Shown here piece after piece: positions 38,767 through 47,609 of a stretch of 64,000 bases of DNA. Position numbers and translations under genes: made by a program. The notes under the pieces were generated by a model. That model saw only the letters and a program-made list of their open reading frames with translations. It was not told where the DNA came from and did no database searches. The DNA comes from Lachnospiraceae bacterium. Lineage in GTDB: Bacteria; Bacillota; Clostridia; Lachnospirales; Lachnospiraceae. The DNA lies in NCBI GenBank assembly GCA_017427685.1, contig JAFRSH010000031.1, forward strand, positions 62,001-126,000, given 5' to 3'. Numbering within the stretch: position 1 is the first letter of the stretch; each line of letters begins with the position of its first letter.

Positions 38767-40131
38767 CTACTTGCGCATATCCTGTGTTCCGAGCCACTCG
38801 AGGTAAGGCTCGGGGTCGATGTAGACGTCGTTGGAGACGACTGCGAAATGAAGGTGAGGTCCGGTGGAAACGCCCGTGGAGCCGCACAGAGCGATCGTCT
38901 GGCCCTGCTTGATGTGGTCGCCGGCTGAGACGAGGAGCTTTGAACAGTGGCAGTAGACGGTCATAAAGCCGTTGCCGTGGTCGATCCTGACGTAGTTACC
39001 GCCCGAAGCACTGTAGCTTGATGCAACCACGTCGCCTGCGAGGACAGCGACGATCGGGGCACCGAACTCTCCACCGATATCCCAGCCCTTGTGGTAGGTC
39101 GAAGCGCCCTTTGTGGGTGCGACTCTGTAACCGAATCTTGAATATGTCCTGTGATCGCCGGGGAGAGGCCAGATCATGCTGTAGGGGTCGGTTTCTTCGG
39201 TGAGGACGATGTTTGAATACTCCTCCGAGTAGCCTTCGAGAGCAACGGCCGCAGCGGCTGCGTCCTGCTGGCGCTTCTTTGCTTCGGCTTCTTTGCGGAG
39301 GCGTTCTTCCTCTTCCTTGCGCTTGCGCTCTTCTTCCTCGACACGCTTTTGCTCTTCTTCGATGATCTGGTCGATCTCAAGTTCTTCCGAAGCGATCAGA
39401 TCGATGTAATTGAAGAGGATTTCGTCGGCGATGCCGAGATCCTCGGTAACCTTCTCAATCTCCTGTTGCTTGAGTGCCATCAGTTCTTCAAGAGTTCCCT
39501 GTTCAACCAGCACGCTTTCTTCCATGTGATGTAGCTCTTCGAGCGAGACCTCGAGGAGAGCCTGCTGGTCGGCTTCTTCCTGCTCGTACTCCTTGTACGC
39601 GTCGTAGAGGGAGTTGTCGTACTCGTGGATCGCGGAGAGATACTCCATGCCGTTCAGAAGATCCGTAAGGCTTGATGATTCGAGCATTACATCGAGCATC
39701 GAGGGCTCGCCGTTCTCGTAGAGATAACGTACTCTGGCTTTCATCGTATCGTACTGCTTGTCTTTTCTTTCGGTGGCTTTCTTAAGAGCCTTCTTTGTCT
39801 TCTCGAGCTTCTTGTTTGTATTCTCGATGTCCTGTTGAAGCTCAAAGAGCTTCAGGGAGATGTCATTGAGCTTGAGGTCGAGCTCCATGATGTAGGACTC
39901 GATGTCCGCCTTCTTCTCCTTGAATTCGGCGACTGTGGCTTCAGCTTCTTTCTTGGCGTCCTCGTACTCTTTCTTGCGATCTTTGGCTTCCTTGAGCTTG
40001 GCTTCGTAGGCAGCCTTGGCATCCGACGATTCGTCCGCAACCGTTGTGCGGAGAGGGGTGAAGCATGAGCACACCAAAAGGACCATCAGAACGATGGCTG
40101 TGATCCTTTCGAAAATGCTGCGTCTTTTCAT
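38767..40131 (-). CDS. Coiled-coil M23 peptidase, PcsB/CwlO/EnvC-like peptidoglycan hydrolase
   Basis: A 454-residue secreted cell-wall hydrolase. A signal peptide (about residues 1-31, ITAIVLMVLLVCSCFTPLRT) precedes a long coiled coil (about 35-300) of Lys/Glu heptads. The C-terminal LytM/M23 domain has the zinc-binding pattern STYHKGWDIGG and HLHF, plus FGYRVAP and GNYVRIDHGNG. The coiled coil normally occupies FtsX and holds the hydrolase inactive until FtsEX signals. The genes for FtsX and FtsE follow on the same strand upstream, confirming the role in cell separation. GAGAGGA precedes the start. Confidence 0.92.
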   Translation of the reverse strand: MKRRSIFERITAIVLMVLLVCSCFTPLRTTVADESSDAKAAYEAKLKEAKDRKKEYEDAKKEAEATVAEFKEKKADIESYIMELDLKLNDISLKLFELQQDIENTNKKLEKTKKALKKATERKDKQYDTMKARVRYLYENGEPSMLDVMLESSSLTDLLNGMEYLSAIHEYDNSLYDAYKEYEQEEADQQALLEVSLEELHHMEESVLVEQGTLEELMALKQQEIEKVTEDLGIADEILFNYIDLIASEELEIDQIIEEEQKRVEEEERKRKEEEERLRKEAEAKKRQQDAAAAAVALEGYSEEYSNIVLTEETDPYSMIWPLPGDHRTYSRFGYRVAPTKGASTYHKGWDIGGEFGAPIVAVLAGDVVASSYSASGGNYVRIDHGNGFMTVYCHCSKLLVSAGDHIKQGQTIALCGSTGVSTGPHLHFAVVSNDVYIDPEPYLEWLGTQDMRK

Positions 40132-40203
40132 GTTAGTTTCCTCTCTGTATATTCGCCGGACCGGCAGGTTTTCACGTCCTTACTGAAATGCTTGGAAAAG
40201 ATC

Positions 40204-41124
40204 TTACTCCTTGACCGCTATCTTTTTGAGCTGTCTTCTGAGTGTCATGTTACTTCCGATCAGACCTATCCCGAGTCCGATCCCGGCTGTGACGGGGATC
40301 AAGATCTTCATGACTTCGCCGCGCTCAAGGAACGAAACGAGGCTGAAGACTGACGAGAACTTGTCGGTGAGCAGCCCTGTCATCTTGTCGTAGAAAAAGA
40401 AGAACACGGCCGAAGGGATCCCGGCACCGAAAAGTCCGATCAGCATACCCTCGACGATGAAGGGGATCCTGATGAAGATGTCGGTCGCGCCGATCAGCTT
40501 CATGATCGAGATCTCCTGCTTCCTGACCGAAACGCCGGTCGAGATGGTAATGCTTATGAGAAAGATGGCGACCAGGAGCAACACCACGATGATGACTATC
40601 GAAACCATGGCGAGTACCGTGTTGATGCCTGTGAGTCCTTCGGAGATATCGGTCGTGTCGTTGATCTTGCGGACACCTTCAAGCCCTGAGGCGTAGTTGA
40701 CCAGATCCTTCTGCATCTCGGGGTCGTTAAGATACACGGTGAACGAAGAGGAGTCCTTTAAGGGGTTGTCGTCTCCGAAGGTCTCGATCATCTCGGGGGA
40801 GAGTTTCTCTGACTTGTACTTCTCCCAGGCCTCGTCGCCCGAAGTGAAGATGACTTCACTGACCTCGGCACGCTTGCGGAGTTTGTCGCCGATCGACTCG
40901 ATCTCGGTGTAGCTGAGTCCGTCGTCGAAGAAGACTGTGAGACCGACGTTGCCTTCTGCCTCATGTACCATGTGGTTGAAGTTCGACAGTACTATATAGA
41001 AGATTCCGAAAAGGAACAGGCATGCGGCCATCGTTGCTATCGAGGCCAATGAGAACATCCTGTTCCTTGCGAGACCGGCGAAGCCCTGCCCGATCCCGTA
41101 GAAGAAAGTTGAGATCCTACGCAT
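40204..41124 (-). CDS. ftsX: Cell-division protein FtsX
   Basis: A 306-residue permease-like subunit of the FtsEX complex, with four transmembrane helices (about residues 22-45, 175-200, 220-245, 275-297) and an extracytoplasmic loop between TM1 and TM2. The loop has the expected VFFDDGLSYTEIESIGDKL. The start MRRISTFFYGIGQGFAGLARNRMFSLASIATM is typical. FtsX transmits the ATPase cycle of FtsE across the membrane to the coiled-coil hydrolase encoded just downstream. The gene overlaps the ftsE stop by 8 bp, and GGCGGG provides the ribosome binding site within ftsE. Confidence 0.95.
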   Translation of the reverse strand: MRRISTFFYGIGQGFAGLARNRMFSLASIATMAACLFLFGIFYIVLSNFNHMVHEAEGNVGLTVFFDDGLSYTEIESIGDKLRKRAEVSEVIFTSGDEAWEKYKSEKLSPEMIETFGDDNPLKDSSSFTVYLNDPEMQKDLVNYASGLEGVRKINDTTDISEGLTGINTVLAMVSIVIIVVLLLVAIFLISITISTGVSVRKQEISIMKLIGATDIFIRIPFIVEGMLIGLFGAGIPSAVFFFFYDKMTGLLTDKFSSVFSLVSFLERGEVMKILIPVTAGIGLGIGLIGSNMTLRRQLKKIAVKE

Positions 41125-41848
41125 GTGAATACCCGCCTTTTTTGTCGCTCTTTAAAACGCCCTTGTTGAGGGTGATGACGCGCTTCTGCATCATGTCGAC
41201 GATTTCTTTGTTGTGTGTTACCACGACGACGGTGGTACCGCGTCTGTTGACTTCCTCGAGGAGTCGCATGATCTCGAGGGAGTTCTTGGGGTCGAGATTA
41301 CCCGTGGGCTCGTCGGCGAGGAGCATGACGGGGTTGTTGACGAGCGCTCTTGCGAGTGCGACACGTTGCTGCTCACCGCCCGAAAGCTCGTCGGGGAAGC
41401 TCTTATACTTGTCGGCGAGTCCGACGATCGAGAGGATCCTCGGCACGTCGCGTGCTATCTGTTTCTTGGGAACCTGTGTGACGCGCTGGGCGAAAGCCAC
41501 GTTGTCGTACACGTTCCTGTCCTTGAGGAGCCTGAAATCCTGGAAGACGACACCGATACTCCTGCGCAGCTTGCAAACGCTTCGGGAACGCATCCTTACG
41601 ATGTTGCGGCCTGCGACCATGATAAGCCCCGAAGTGGGAGTGATCTCGCGAAGAAGAAGCTTGATGAGGGTCGACTTGCCCGACCCGCTGCTTCCGACGA
41701 TGAAGACAAACTCGCCCTTGCGGATCTGAAGAGAAAGATTCTTGATGGCATGAAGACCGTCAACGTAGTCTTTTGTAACGTTTTCACAAAGGATGACCGG
41801 AGGGTCGATGTTCTCGGTCTCCGCCCTGTATAGATCAAATCTGTCCAT
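41117..41848 (-). CDS. ftsE: Cell-division ATP-binding protein FtsE
   Basis: A 243-residue ABC ATPase of FtsEX. Walker A GSSGSGKST, Q-loop FQDFRLLKDRNVYDNVAFA (the FtsE-type segment), signature LSGGEQQRVALARAL, Walker B VMLLADEPTGNLD and switch VVVTHNKEIV are complete. The frame is open 60 codons upstream, but the ATG at 41848 with GAGAGGAACC is correct; the longer form would run through the promoter of the opposite gene. The operon order is ftsE-ftsX-hydrolase, as in other Firmicutes. Confidence 0.95.
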   Translation of the reverse strand: MDRFDLYRAETENIDPPVILCENVTKDYVDGLHAIKNLSLQIRKGEFVFIVGSSGSGKSTLIKLLLREITPTSGLIMVAGRNIVRMRSRSVCKLRRSIGVVFQDFRLLKDRNVYDNVAFAQRVTQVPKKQIARDVPRILSIVGLADKYKSFPDELSGGEQQRVALARALVNNPVMLLADEPTGNLDPKNSLEIMRLLEEVNRRGTTVVVVTHNKEIVDMMQKRVITLNKGVLKSDKKGGYSHA

Positions 41849-41944
41849 TTGGTTCCTCTCCGAAGTGATATTCTTACAGATATTATTATCACAGAATCGA
41901 CTGAGAAGAGCAACACAAAAAGCAACATAAATAAGTGTTGAATA

Positions 41945-41973
41945 TTGACACCTCCCACCGCAGATGGGATAAT
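41945..41973 (+). promoter_or_regulatory. Strong sigma-A promoter of the ECF sigma gene
   Basis: Perfect TTGACA (41945-41950), 17-bp spacer, GATAAT (41968-41973). It gives a leader of about 85 bases before the GTG start at 42068. It is divergent from ftsE. Confidence 0.8.
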
Positions 41974-42067
41974 TAATGAGGTCGGTTTCATGCGCGCGTT
42001 CGGAAGAGTAAAACATGCGTGGATGCATGCCGGGTCAGTCGTATTTAGGTGTAGGAGGAGAGCAACG

Positions 42068-42577
42068 GTGACGTTTGAGGAAGTATATAATGAACATTTC
42101 TCATATATATATAACATTGTCTACGCCAGAGTCCTTAACAGGACCGAAGCGGAGGACCTTGTCAGCGATGTTTTTTTCAAAGCCATGGACAAGTTCTCGG
42201 GCTTTGATCCAAAGAAAGCATCCGTAAAGACATGGCTTTGCACGATCGCCAGGAACAGGCTCATCGACTACTACAGATCAAGCGCCAGGACGCGTTCGGT
42301 GCCCATGGCCGACGACGACATGAAGGATTTCCCTGTCGAAGACGATTACAGCGTCGAACAGGATGACATCAACAAAGAGGCGCACAGGATACTGTCACTC
42401 CTCAGTGACGAAGAGCGCGAGCTCATCAACATGCGTTACTTTATGGACCTGAAGAACCCTGAGATCGCCGAGAAGCTCGGCATCTCGTCAAAGGCTGTCT
42501 GCGAGAGGTACAGGAGACTCCTCAAGAAGTGCGAGGACCTCACGGACAGGAATACATTACGCGAATTATTGACATAA
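42068..42577 (+). CDS. ECF-type sigma-70 family factor
   Basis: A 169-residue sigma factor with region 2 (ERVYARVLNRTEAEDLVSDVFFKAMDKF-type, about residues 1-75) and region 4 (ERELINMRYFMDLKNPEIAEKLGISSKAVCERYRRLLKK, about 110-155). A GTG start at 42068 with AGGAGGAG is preferred over a longer open frame that covers the promoter. The factor is followed 64 bp later by a 69-codon gene and then a terminator, so the two form an operon. Its stimulus and regulon are unknown; no anti-sigma with a transmembrane helix is adjacent. Confidence 0.85.
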   Translation: MTFEEVYNEHFSYIYNIVYARVLNRTEAEDLVSDVFFKAMDKFSGFDPKKASVKTWLCTIARNRLIDYYRSSARTRSVPMADDDMKDFPVEDDYSVEQDDINKEAHRILSLLSDEERELINMRYFMDLKNPEIAEKLGISSKAVCERYRRLLKKCEDLTDRNTLRELLT

Positions 42578-42641
42578 ACGTTCGGATACTCCGAAACAGA
42601 TCGGCCCGACCCTTTGAAGTGCGGGCAGAAAGGGGTCATAC

Positions 42642-42851
42642 ATGGAAGACATCGAGAAACTCTTTGGCAGAGCGGACTTCTCCAAAGAAACTTCGTTTAA
42701 GAATACATTGCATGATAAGCTTTTTGCGGGAGGCGGTGCTAACGTGTTGCCCTTTGCCAAGGAGCTTTCGGATGATGAGCTCGGACTCGTGAACGCTGCG
42801 GGGACAGGGACTGTGGTGCCCACAGCCGCGGACGAGGAGAAAGGGATCTGA
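42642..42851 (+). CDS. Small protein with a bacteriocin-leader-like motif, partner of the ECF sigma gene
   Basis: A 69-residue protein with AAAGGGG upstream. It has no transmembrane helix. The middle contains ELSDDELGLVNAAG, which resembles the conserved end of double-glycine-type leader peptides (E-L-S-D-E-E-L-x-x-V-x-G-G), followed by a short Thr/Val/Ala tail. In this family context it could be a small anti-sigma or a conserved ECF-linked peptide; the leader similarity may be coincidental. No modifying enzymes or peptide exporter lie nearby, which argues against a classic bacteriocin. Confidence 0.6.
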   Translation: MEDIEKLFGRADFSKETSFKNTLHDKLFAGGGANVLPFAKELSDDELGLVNAAGTGTVVPTAADEEKGI

Positions 42852-42869
42852 AGTTGTTTGCTCATTGGG

Positions 42870-42898
42870 ACCTGCGTTGATCCGCAGGTCTTTCTTTA
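42870..42898 (+). terminator. Terminator after the ECF sigma operon
   Basis: GACCTGCG and CGCAGGTC pair around TTGATC and are followed by TTTCTTT. Confidence 0.8.
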
Positions 42899-42985
42899 TG
42901 CACTCTTTCTTATTGAAAATATGAGCCCGAACGCTTATAATCACTGATAAGGATTTTATCAACAATAAGAGAAAGGATGCGGATC

Positions 42986-43477
42986 ATGATTAAAGAATTC
43001 AAGAAATTTATTACCCGCGGTAACATGATCGATCTTGCGGTCGGCATGATCATCGGTGCCGCTTTCAACAGTATCGTTACATCTCTCGTTAACGATATTT
43101 TTATGCCTGTAGTCAGCCTTATCGTTGGCGACACGGACTTTTCGAACATGTATGTTATCCTGAGTAACCCCGGGAACCTTCCCAAGCCCGCTACACTCGC
43201 GGAAGCCAAGGAGCTCGGTCTCGCAACACTCAACTACGGTAACTTCATCACGGCACTTATCCACTTCCTTCTCATGGCTATCGTTGTATTCCTGATCGTT
43301 AAGGCCATGAACAAGATGACAGACATCAGCAAGGGTCTTGTTAAGAAGAAGGGTGAGCCCGCTCCCGAGCCCACTACCAAGAAGTGCCCTTACTGCCTGA
43401 GCGAGATTCCGATCAAGGCCACCAAGTGTCCTCATTGTACTTCGGACGTTCCCGAGGAGCCTGCCAAGGAAGACTAA
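42986..43477 (+). CDS. mscL: Large-conductance mechanosensitive channel MscL with zinc-ribbon tail
   Basis: Homopentameric emergency valve that opens on hypo-osmotic membrane tension. The 163-residue protein has the N-terminal amphipathic helix, TM1 (about 14-42, RGNMIDLAVGMIIGAAFNSIV), and TM2 (about 82-105). The C-terminal cytoplasmic helix is followed by an added zinc ribbon, CPYC...CPHC, at about residues 133-152. The ribbon is absent from E. coli MscL but common in Clostridia. The ATG at 42986 has AAAGGA at good spacing; a start at 42977 is possible. It is monocistronic. Confidence 0.95.
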   Translation: MIKEFKKFITRGNMIDLAVGMIIGAAFNSIVTSLVNDIFMPVVSLIVGDTDFSNMYVILSNPGNLPKPATLAEAKELGLATLNYGNFITALIHFLLMAIVVFLIVKAMNKMTDISKGLVKKKGEPAPEPTTKKCPYCLSEIPIKATKCPHCTSDVPEEPAKED

Positions 43478-43501
43478 GCGGCTGAAGAACAGGACGAACT
43501 G

Positions 43502-43540
43502 ACCGGCTCGTTCCGGTACAGAGGACAGAGAAGTCTGTCC
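43502..43540 (+). other. Two small hairpins between mscL and prfC
   Basis: ACCGG/CCGGT (43502-43517) and GGACAG/CTGTCC (43523-43540) are adjacent stems without a T-tract. They may affect the read-through from mscL or the prfC leader. No other element is seen in the gap. Confidence 0.4.
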
Positions 43541-43580
43541 GATCAAAGAGGATAATAAATCAGTAAGAGGTTTTTAAGTA

Positions 43581-45170
43581 ATGAGCAGCACTGTCGATGA
43601 GATCAAAAGGAGAAGAACCTTTGCGATAATCTCACACCCCGACGCAGGAAAGACGACTCTCACGGAGAAGCTCCTGCTGTACGGCGGAGCAATTAATCTG
43701 GCCGGCTCCGTTAAAGCCAAAAAGACAGCCAGACATGCAGTCTCTGACTGGATGGAGATTGAGAAAGAAAGAGGCATTTCGGTTACATCGTCCGTCATGC
43801 AGTTCGATTACGACGGATATTGTATCAACATCCTTGATACACCGGGTCATCAGGATTTCTCCGAAGATACTTATCGAACACTCATGGCGGCCGATTCGGC
43901 CGTCATGGTCATTGATGGGTCAAAGGGTGTAGAGGCCCAGACTATCAAGCTTTTCAAGGTATGTGTCATGAGACATATACCTATCTTTACATTTATAAAC
44001 AAGATGGATCGTGAGGCGCGTGACACCTACGAGCTCCTTGACGAGATCGAGACCGTCCTCGGGATCAGGACATGTCCCATGGACTGGCCTATCGGTTCGG
44101 GTAAGGGCTTCAAGGGCGTTTACGACCGCCAGACCCACATGATCAACCGTTACATGGCAGCCAACGCCGGTATGAAAGCGGTTGAAGGCATCGAGGCCGA
44201 CATCTCGGATCCGAAGCTCGACGAGCTGATCGGTTCCGACGCCAGACAGAGGCTTCAGGAAGAGATCGAGCTTATCGAGGGTGCAACCGACACCTTCGAC
44301 ATCGAAAGAGTCAGGAAGGGTGACTTGACACCCGTATTCTTCGGCTCGGCTCTCAACAACTTCGGTGTCGAGAACTTCCTCAAGTACTTCCTCTCCATGA
44401 CTCCGCCGCCCTCGGCGCGTGAGTCGACCGAAGGAACAGTCGACCCCATGAGCGAGAGCTTCTCGGCCTTTGTGTTCAAGATCCAGGCGAACATGAACAA
44501 AGCGCACCGCGACCGCGTGGCATTCATGAGGATCTGCTCCGGCCGTTTCGATGCGAACAAAGAAGTGTACCACGTTCAGGGCGAGAAGAAGATGCGTCTC
44601 TCGCGTCCCCAGCAGCTGATGGCCGAAGAGAGGAAAGGCATTGACGAGGCCTACGCCGGTGACATCATCGGTGTGTTCGACCCCGGCATCTTCTCGATCG
44701 GCGACACTGTCTGTGACCCTTCGGCCAAGGTCCGTTACGAAGGCATCCCGACCTTTGCGCCCGAGCATTTCGCCAAAGTCAGACAGGTCGACACCATGAA
44801 GCGTAAGCAGTTCATGAAGGGCATCATGCAGATCGCGCAGGAAGGCGCGATCCAGATCTTCCAGGAGTTCAACACCGGTATGGAAGAGATCATCGTCGGC
44901 GTAGTGGGCGTGCTCCAGTTCGACGTCCTCAAGTTCCGTCTCTCGTCCGAGTATGGAGTTGAGATCGCCATGGAGAACCTGCCTTACGAGTTCATCCGCT
45001 GGATCGGCAAGCTCGAAGGTACCGTCGGAGAACTTTCGGTCACCTCCGACACCAAGAGGGTCAAGGACCTCAAGGGCAACCCCTTACTGCTCTTCGCGCA
45101 CGCATGGAGCATCAAGACTGTCCTCGAGCGAAACAAGGGACTCGAGCTGCTCGAATTCTCCAAGAATTAA
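43581..45170 (+). CDS. prfC: Peptide chain release factor 3
   Basis: GTPase that recycles RF1/RF2 from the ribosome after termination. The 529-residue protein has G1 SHPDAGKTTLTE, G2/G3 regions ERGISVTSSV and DTPGHQDFSEDTYRTL, and G4 FINKMDREARD. Further blocks are GVYDRQTHMINRY, PVFFGSALNNFGVENFL and the C-terminal RF3 domain EDIIVGVVGVLQFDVLKFRL-like segment. The length is typical. AAGAGG lies upstream at somewhat long spacing. A MATE exporter gene follows 68 bp after. Confidence 0.95.
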   Translation: MSSTVDEIKRRRTFAIISHPDAGKTTLTEKLLLYGGAINLAGSVKAKKTARHAVSDWMEIEKERGISVTSSVMQFDYDGYCINILDTPGHQDFSEDTYRTLMAADSAVMVIDGSKGVEAQTIKLFKVCVMRHIPIFTFINKMDREARDTYELLDEIETVLGIRTCPMDWPIGSGKGFKGVYDRQTHMINRYMAANAGMKAVEGIEADISDPKLDELIGSDARQRLQEEIELIEGATDTFDIERVRKGDLTPVFFGSALNNFGVENFLKYFLSMTPPPSARESTEGTVDPMSESFSAFVFKIQANMNKAHRDRVAFMRICSGRFDANKEVYHVQGEKKMRLSRPQQLMAEERKGIDEAYAGDIIGVFDPGIFSIGDTVCDPSAKVRYEGIPTFAPEHFAKVRQVDTMKRKQFMKGIMQIAQEGAIQIFQEFNTGMEEIIVGVVGVLQFDVLKFRLSSEYGVEIAMENLPYEFIRWIGKLEGTVGELSVTSDTKRVKDLKGNPLLLFAHAWSIKTVLERNKGLELLEFSKN

Positions 45171-45238
45171 AACACAGCCCGCCGGTGACTATTCTGCCCG
45201 GCAGTCGGGAAAGGACGAAGAAAAGCGGGCATTTTGAT

Positions 45239-46642
45239 ATGGCAGACAAGAAATACGAGATAAATATGTGTGAGGGAGCGATCCTCCCGAAGATGCTGCG
45301 TTTTACTATACCGCTCATGCTTTCGAGCGTGTTGCAGCTTCTCTTCAACGCGGCGGACGTCGTGATCGTCGGTCAGTTCGCGGGCGACGACTCGCTCGGA
45401 GCCGTGGGCTGCACGGGATCGCTCGTCAATCTCCTCACAAACCTGTTCATCGGCCTCTCGGTCGGATCGAACGTCATGGCCGCGCGGCACTACGGTGCCA
45501 AGCAGGACGACAGGCTCGGCAGGACGGTCCACACATCGATGTGCGTGGCACTCCTGGGAGGTGTCATCCTCACGGCGGTCGGAGTCATCTTTTCGGGTGA
45601 TCTCTTAACGCTTATGGACACGCCCCCGGAGCAGCTCGGCAAAGCCACGCTTTACCTGAGGATCTACTTCGCAGGTGCGACCGTAAGCCTTATATACAAC
45701 TTCGGAAGCGCTCTTCTCCGGGCTGTCGGAGACACGAAGCGACCGATGATCTACCTCGCTTTGTCCGGAGTTGTCAATGTTTTGCTCAATCTGATATTTG
45801 TTATAGTTTTCGAGATGGATGTTGCGGGCGTTGCGATAGCGACCGTTATCTCACAGGCCATGAGCGCAGTGCTCGTTGTGAGATGTCTGATGAAGGAGAA
45901 GGGAGCATTTAAGCTCATCCCTTCAAAGCTCAGGATCGACCTCAAAGAGCTTTCGATGATCCTGAGGGTCGGATTCCCGGCGGGTATCCAGGGTTGCATC
46001 TTCTCGATGTCGAACGTTGTGATCCAGTCCTCGGTGAACGGATTCGGAAACATCGTGGTGGCCGGCAACTCGGCAGCCATGAACCTCGAAGGCTTCTGCT
46101 GGGTTTCCATGAACGCGTTCCATCACGCAACGCTGTCGTTCATGAGTCAGAACTACGGAGCCGGACGATCGGAGCGTATGGGCAGGATCCTGCGCTGCGG
46201 ACTGATCTGTGTGACCGTTACGGGACTTGTGTTCGGACTTCTTGAGGTGATCTTCAGCAGACAGCTGCTTGGGATATACACCTCGAGCCCCGAGGTCATC
46301 GAGGCCGGTGTTACGAGACTCATGTACATCGCATCCATCTACTTTACCTGCGGTGTGATGGACGTTATGGTCGGTGCACTGCGCGGAGTCGGATACTCCG
46401 TTATGCCCATGATCGTATCGCTCGTCGGTGTCTGCGGGGTGAGACTTGTATGGATCGCGACCGTGTTCGGTATTGAGCAGTACCACAGAGTCGAGACTGT
46501 TTATATTTCTTACCCGATCTCGTGGATAGCGACATTCCTCGTGCATGTCGTGACCTACTTCGCGGTACGCAAGCGTGTGCTCGCACGCATGTCGGGCAGG
46601 ACGACGCGCCCGGAGGCTGCTGTCTCGGGCGAAACGAAGTGA
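45239..46642 (+). CDS. MATE family efflux transporter
   Basis: A 467-residue multidrug and toxin extrusion transporter with 12 transmembrane helices in two related halves. The start (ILPKMLRFTIPLMLSSVLQLLFNAADVVIVGQFAG) and the internal FPAGIQGCIFSMSNVVIQSSVNGFG are typical of the bacterial NorM/DinF branch. It exports cationic or amphipathic compounds with sodium or protons. The ATG at 45239 has no strong ribosome binding site, but the upstream part of the open frame overlaps prfC and does not match the family. It is followed by miaA after 14 bp. Confidence 0.92.
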   Translation: MADKKYEINMCEGAILPKMLRFTIPLMLSSVLQLLFNAADVVIVGQFAGDDSLGAVGCTGSLVNLLTNLFIGLSVGSNVMAARHYGAKQDDRLGRTVHTSMCVALLGGVILTAVGVIFSGDLLTLMDTPPEQLGKATLYLRIYFAGATVSLIYNFGSALLRAVGDTKRPMIYLALSGVVNVLLNLIFVIVFEMDVAGVAIATVISQAMSAVLVVRCLMKEKGAFKLIPSKLRIDLKELSMILRVGFPAGIQGCIFSMSNVVIQSSVNGFGNIVVAGNSAAMNLEGFCWVSMNAFHHATLSFMSQNYGAGRSERMGRILRCGLICVTVTGLVFGLLEVIFSRQLLGIYTSSPEVIEAGVTRLMYIASIYFTCGVMDVMVGALRGVGYSVMPMIVSLVGVCGVRLVWIATVFGIEQYHRVETVYISYPISWIATFLVHVVTYFAVRKRVLARMSGRTTRPEAAVSGETK

Positions 46643-46656
46643 TTTAAGGATTACAG

Positions 46657-47553
46657 ATGGAAAAGCTGGTGGTTATTGCCGGGACGAACGCATCCGGCAA
46701 AAGTGATCTGGCGGTGAAGATCGCCCAAGCCATAGAAGGCGAAGTGATCTCCGCTGATTCAAGACAGGTCTTCAAAGGACTTGACCTCGGAAGCGGCAAG
46801 ATCACCGTTCCCGAGATGCAGGGTGTGCCGCATCACCTTTTGGATGTAGCGCAGCCGGGGGACTATTTCTCGCTTGCTCATTATCAGAAGCTTGCTTACG
46901 AAGCGGTGGATGACGTTATCGCAAGAGGCAGGATCCCGCTCCTCACGGGAGGCACGGGACTCTACATCAACGCCGTGGTCGACGGCTACGAGCTCGAGCC
47001 GGGTGAACCCGAGAGCGTCGTTCGCGAGCGTGTCGAAGGGATGAACTGCGAGGAGCTTCTTGAGATCGTGAGAAATTCCGACCCCGAAGGAGCGGAGAGA
47101 CTCGACCCTCACAACAAGCGCAGGCTCGAACGTGCAGCCGAGAAGATCCTGACGGGCAAGAAGCTTGAAAACAGATCACATAAGCGTTATGAAACTCTTG
47201 TTCTCGGTGTTACATGGCCGAGGGAGGAGCTTTACGAAAGGATCAGGGTAAGGCTCGACAGGCGCCTCACGGAGAACATGATAGGCGAGGTCGAGGGGCT
47301 CAGAGCCGCCGGAGTCAGTGATGATTTCCTCTACAGGCTCGGACTCGAATACAGGTACATACTGCTTTATCTGCAGGGTAAGTTCGCTTCCTACGAAGCG
47401 TTTTACGAGGAGCTTTTTAAGGAGATACGTCATCTCGCCAAGGAGCAGATGACATGGTTCAGAAAAAGGACGGACATCGTCTGGATCGACATGAAGGACG
47501 ATCCTCTCGGCAGGGCGCTTGAAAAGATAGATGCATTCCTGAAAGGTGACTGA
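46657..47553 (+). CDS. miaA: tRNA dimethylallyltransferase
   Basis: MiaA attaches the dimethylallyl group to A37 of tRNAs reading codons that start with U. The 298-residue protein has the P-loop in AGTNASGKSDLAVKIA (slightly varied from GPTASGKT), the substrate motifs ISADSRQVFKGLDLGSGK and GVPHHLLDVAQPGDYFSLAHY, and LLTGGTGLYINAVVDGY. The C-terminal KRYETLVLGVTWPREELYERI and EQMTWFRKR follow. It starts 14 bp after the MATE gene. The expected neighbours mutS/mutL are not in the window. Confidence 0.95.
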   Translation: MEKLVVIAGTNASGKSDLAVKIAQAIEGEVISADSRQVFKGLDLGSGKITVPEMQGVPHHLLDVAQPGDYFSLAHYQKLAYEAVDDVIARGRIPLLTGGTGLYINAVVDGYELEPGEPESVVRERVEGMNCEELLEIVRNSDPEGAERLDPHNKRRLERAAEKILTGKKLENRSHKRYETLVLGVTWPREELYERIRVRLDRRLTENMIGEVEGLRAAGVSDDFLYRLGLEYRYILLYLQGKFASYEAFYEELFKEIRHLAKEQMTWFRKRTDIVWIDMKDDPLGRALEKIDAFLKGD

Positions 47554-47609
47554 AGAGGATGCATTTTGGGAAACGGTCGGAGCTATTATGACATGAAAGG
47601 AGGCAGGTC

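Noticed and set aside
41849..42028. Longer N-terminus of FtsE
   Set aside because: The extension crosses the promoter of the opposite gene and does not match the family; GAGAGGAACC marks the ATG at 41848.
41945..42067. Longer N-terminus of the ECF sigma factor
   Set aside because: It would begin on the -35 box of the gene's own promoter; the GTG at 42068 has a consensus ribosome binding site.
42642..42851. Bacteriocin gene cluster
   Set aside because: Only a leader-like motif is present; there is no core peptide with suitable residues, no modification enzyme and no peptidase-containing exporter nearby. Kept as a finding only.
45104..45238. Longer N-terminus of the MATE transporter overlapping prfC
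   Set aside because: The sequence is out of character for the family and antiparallel to conserved prfC codons; the family start is at 45239.
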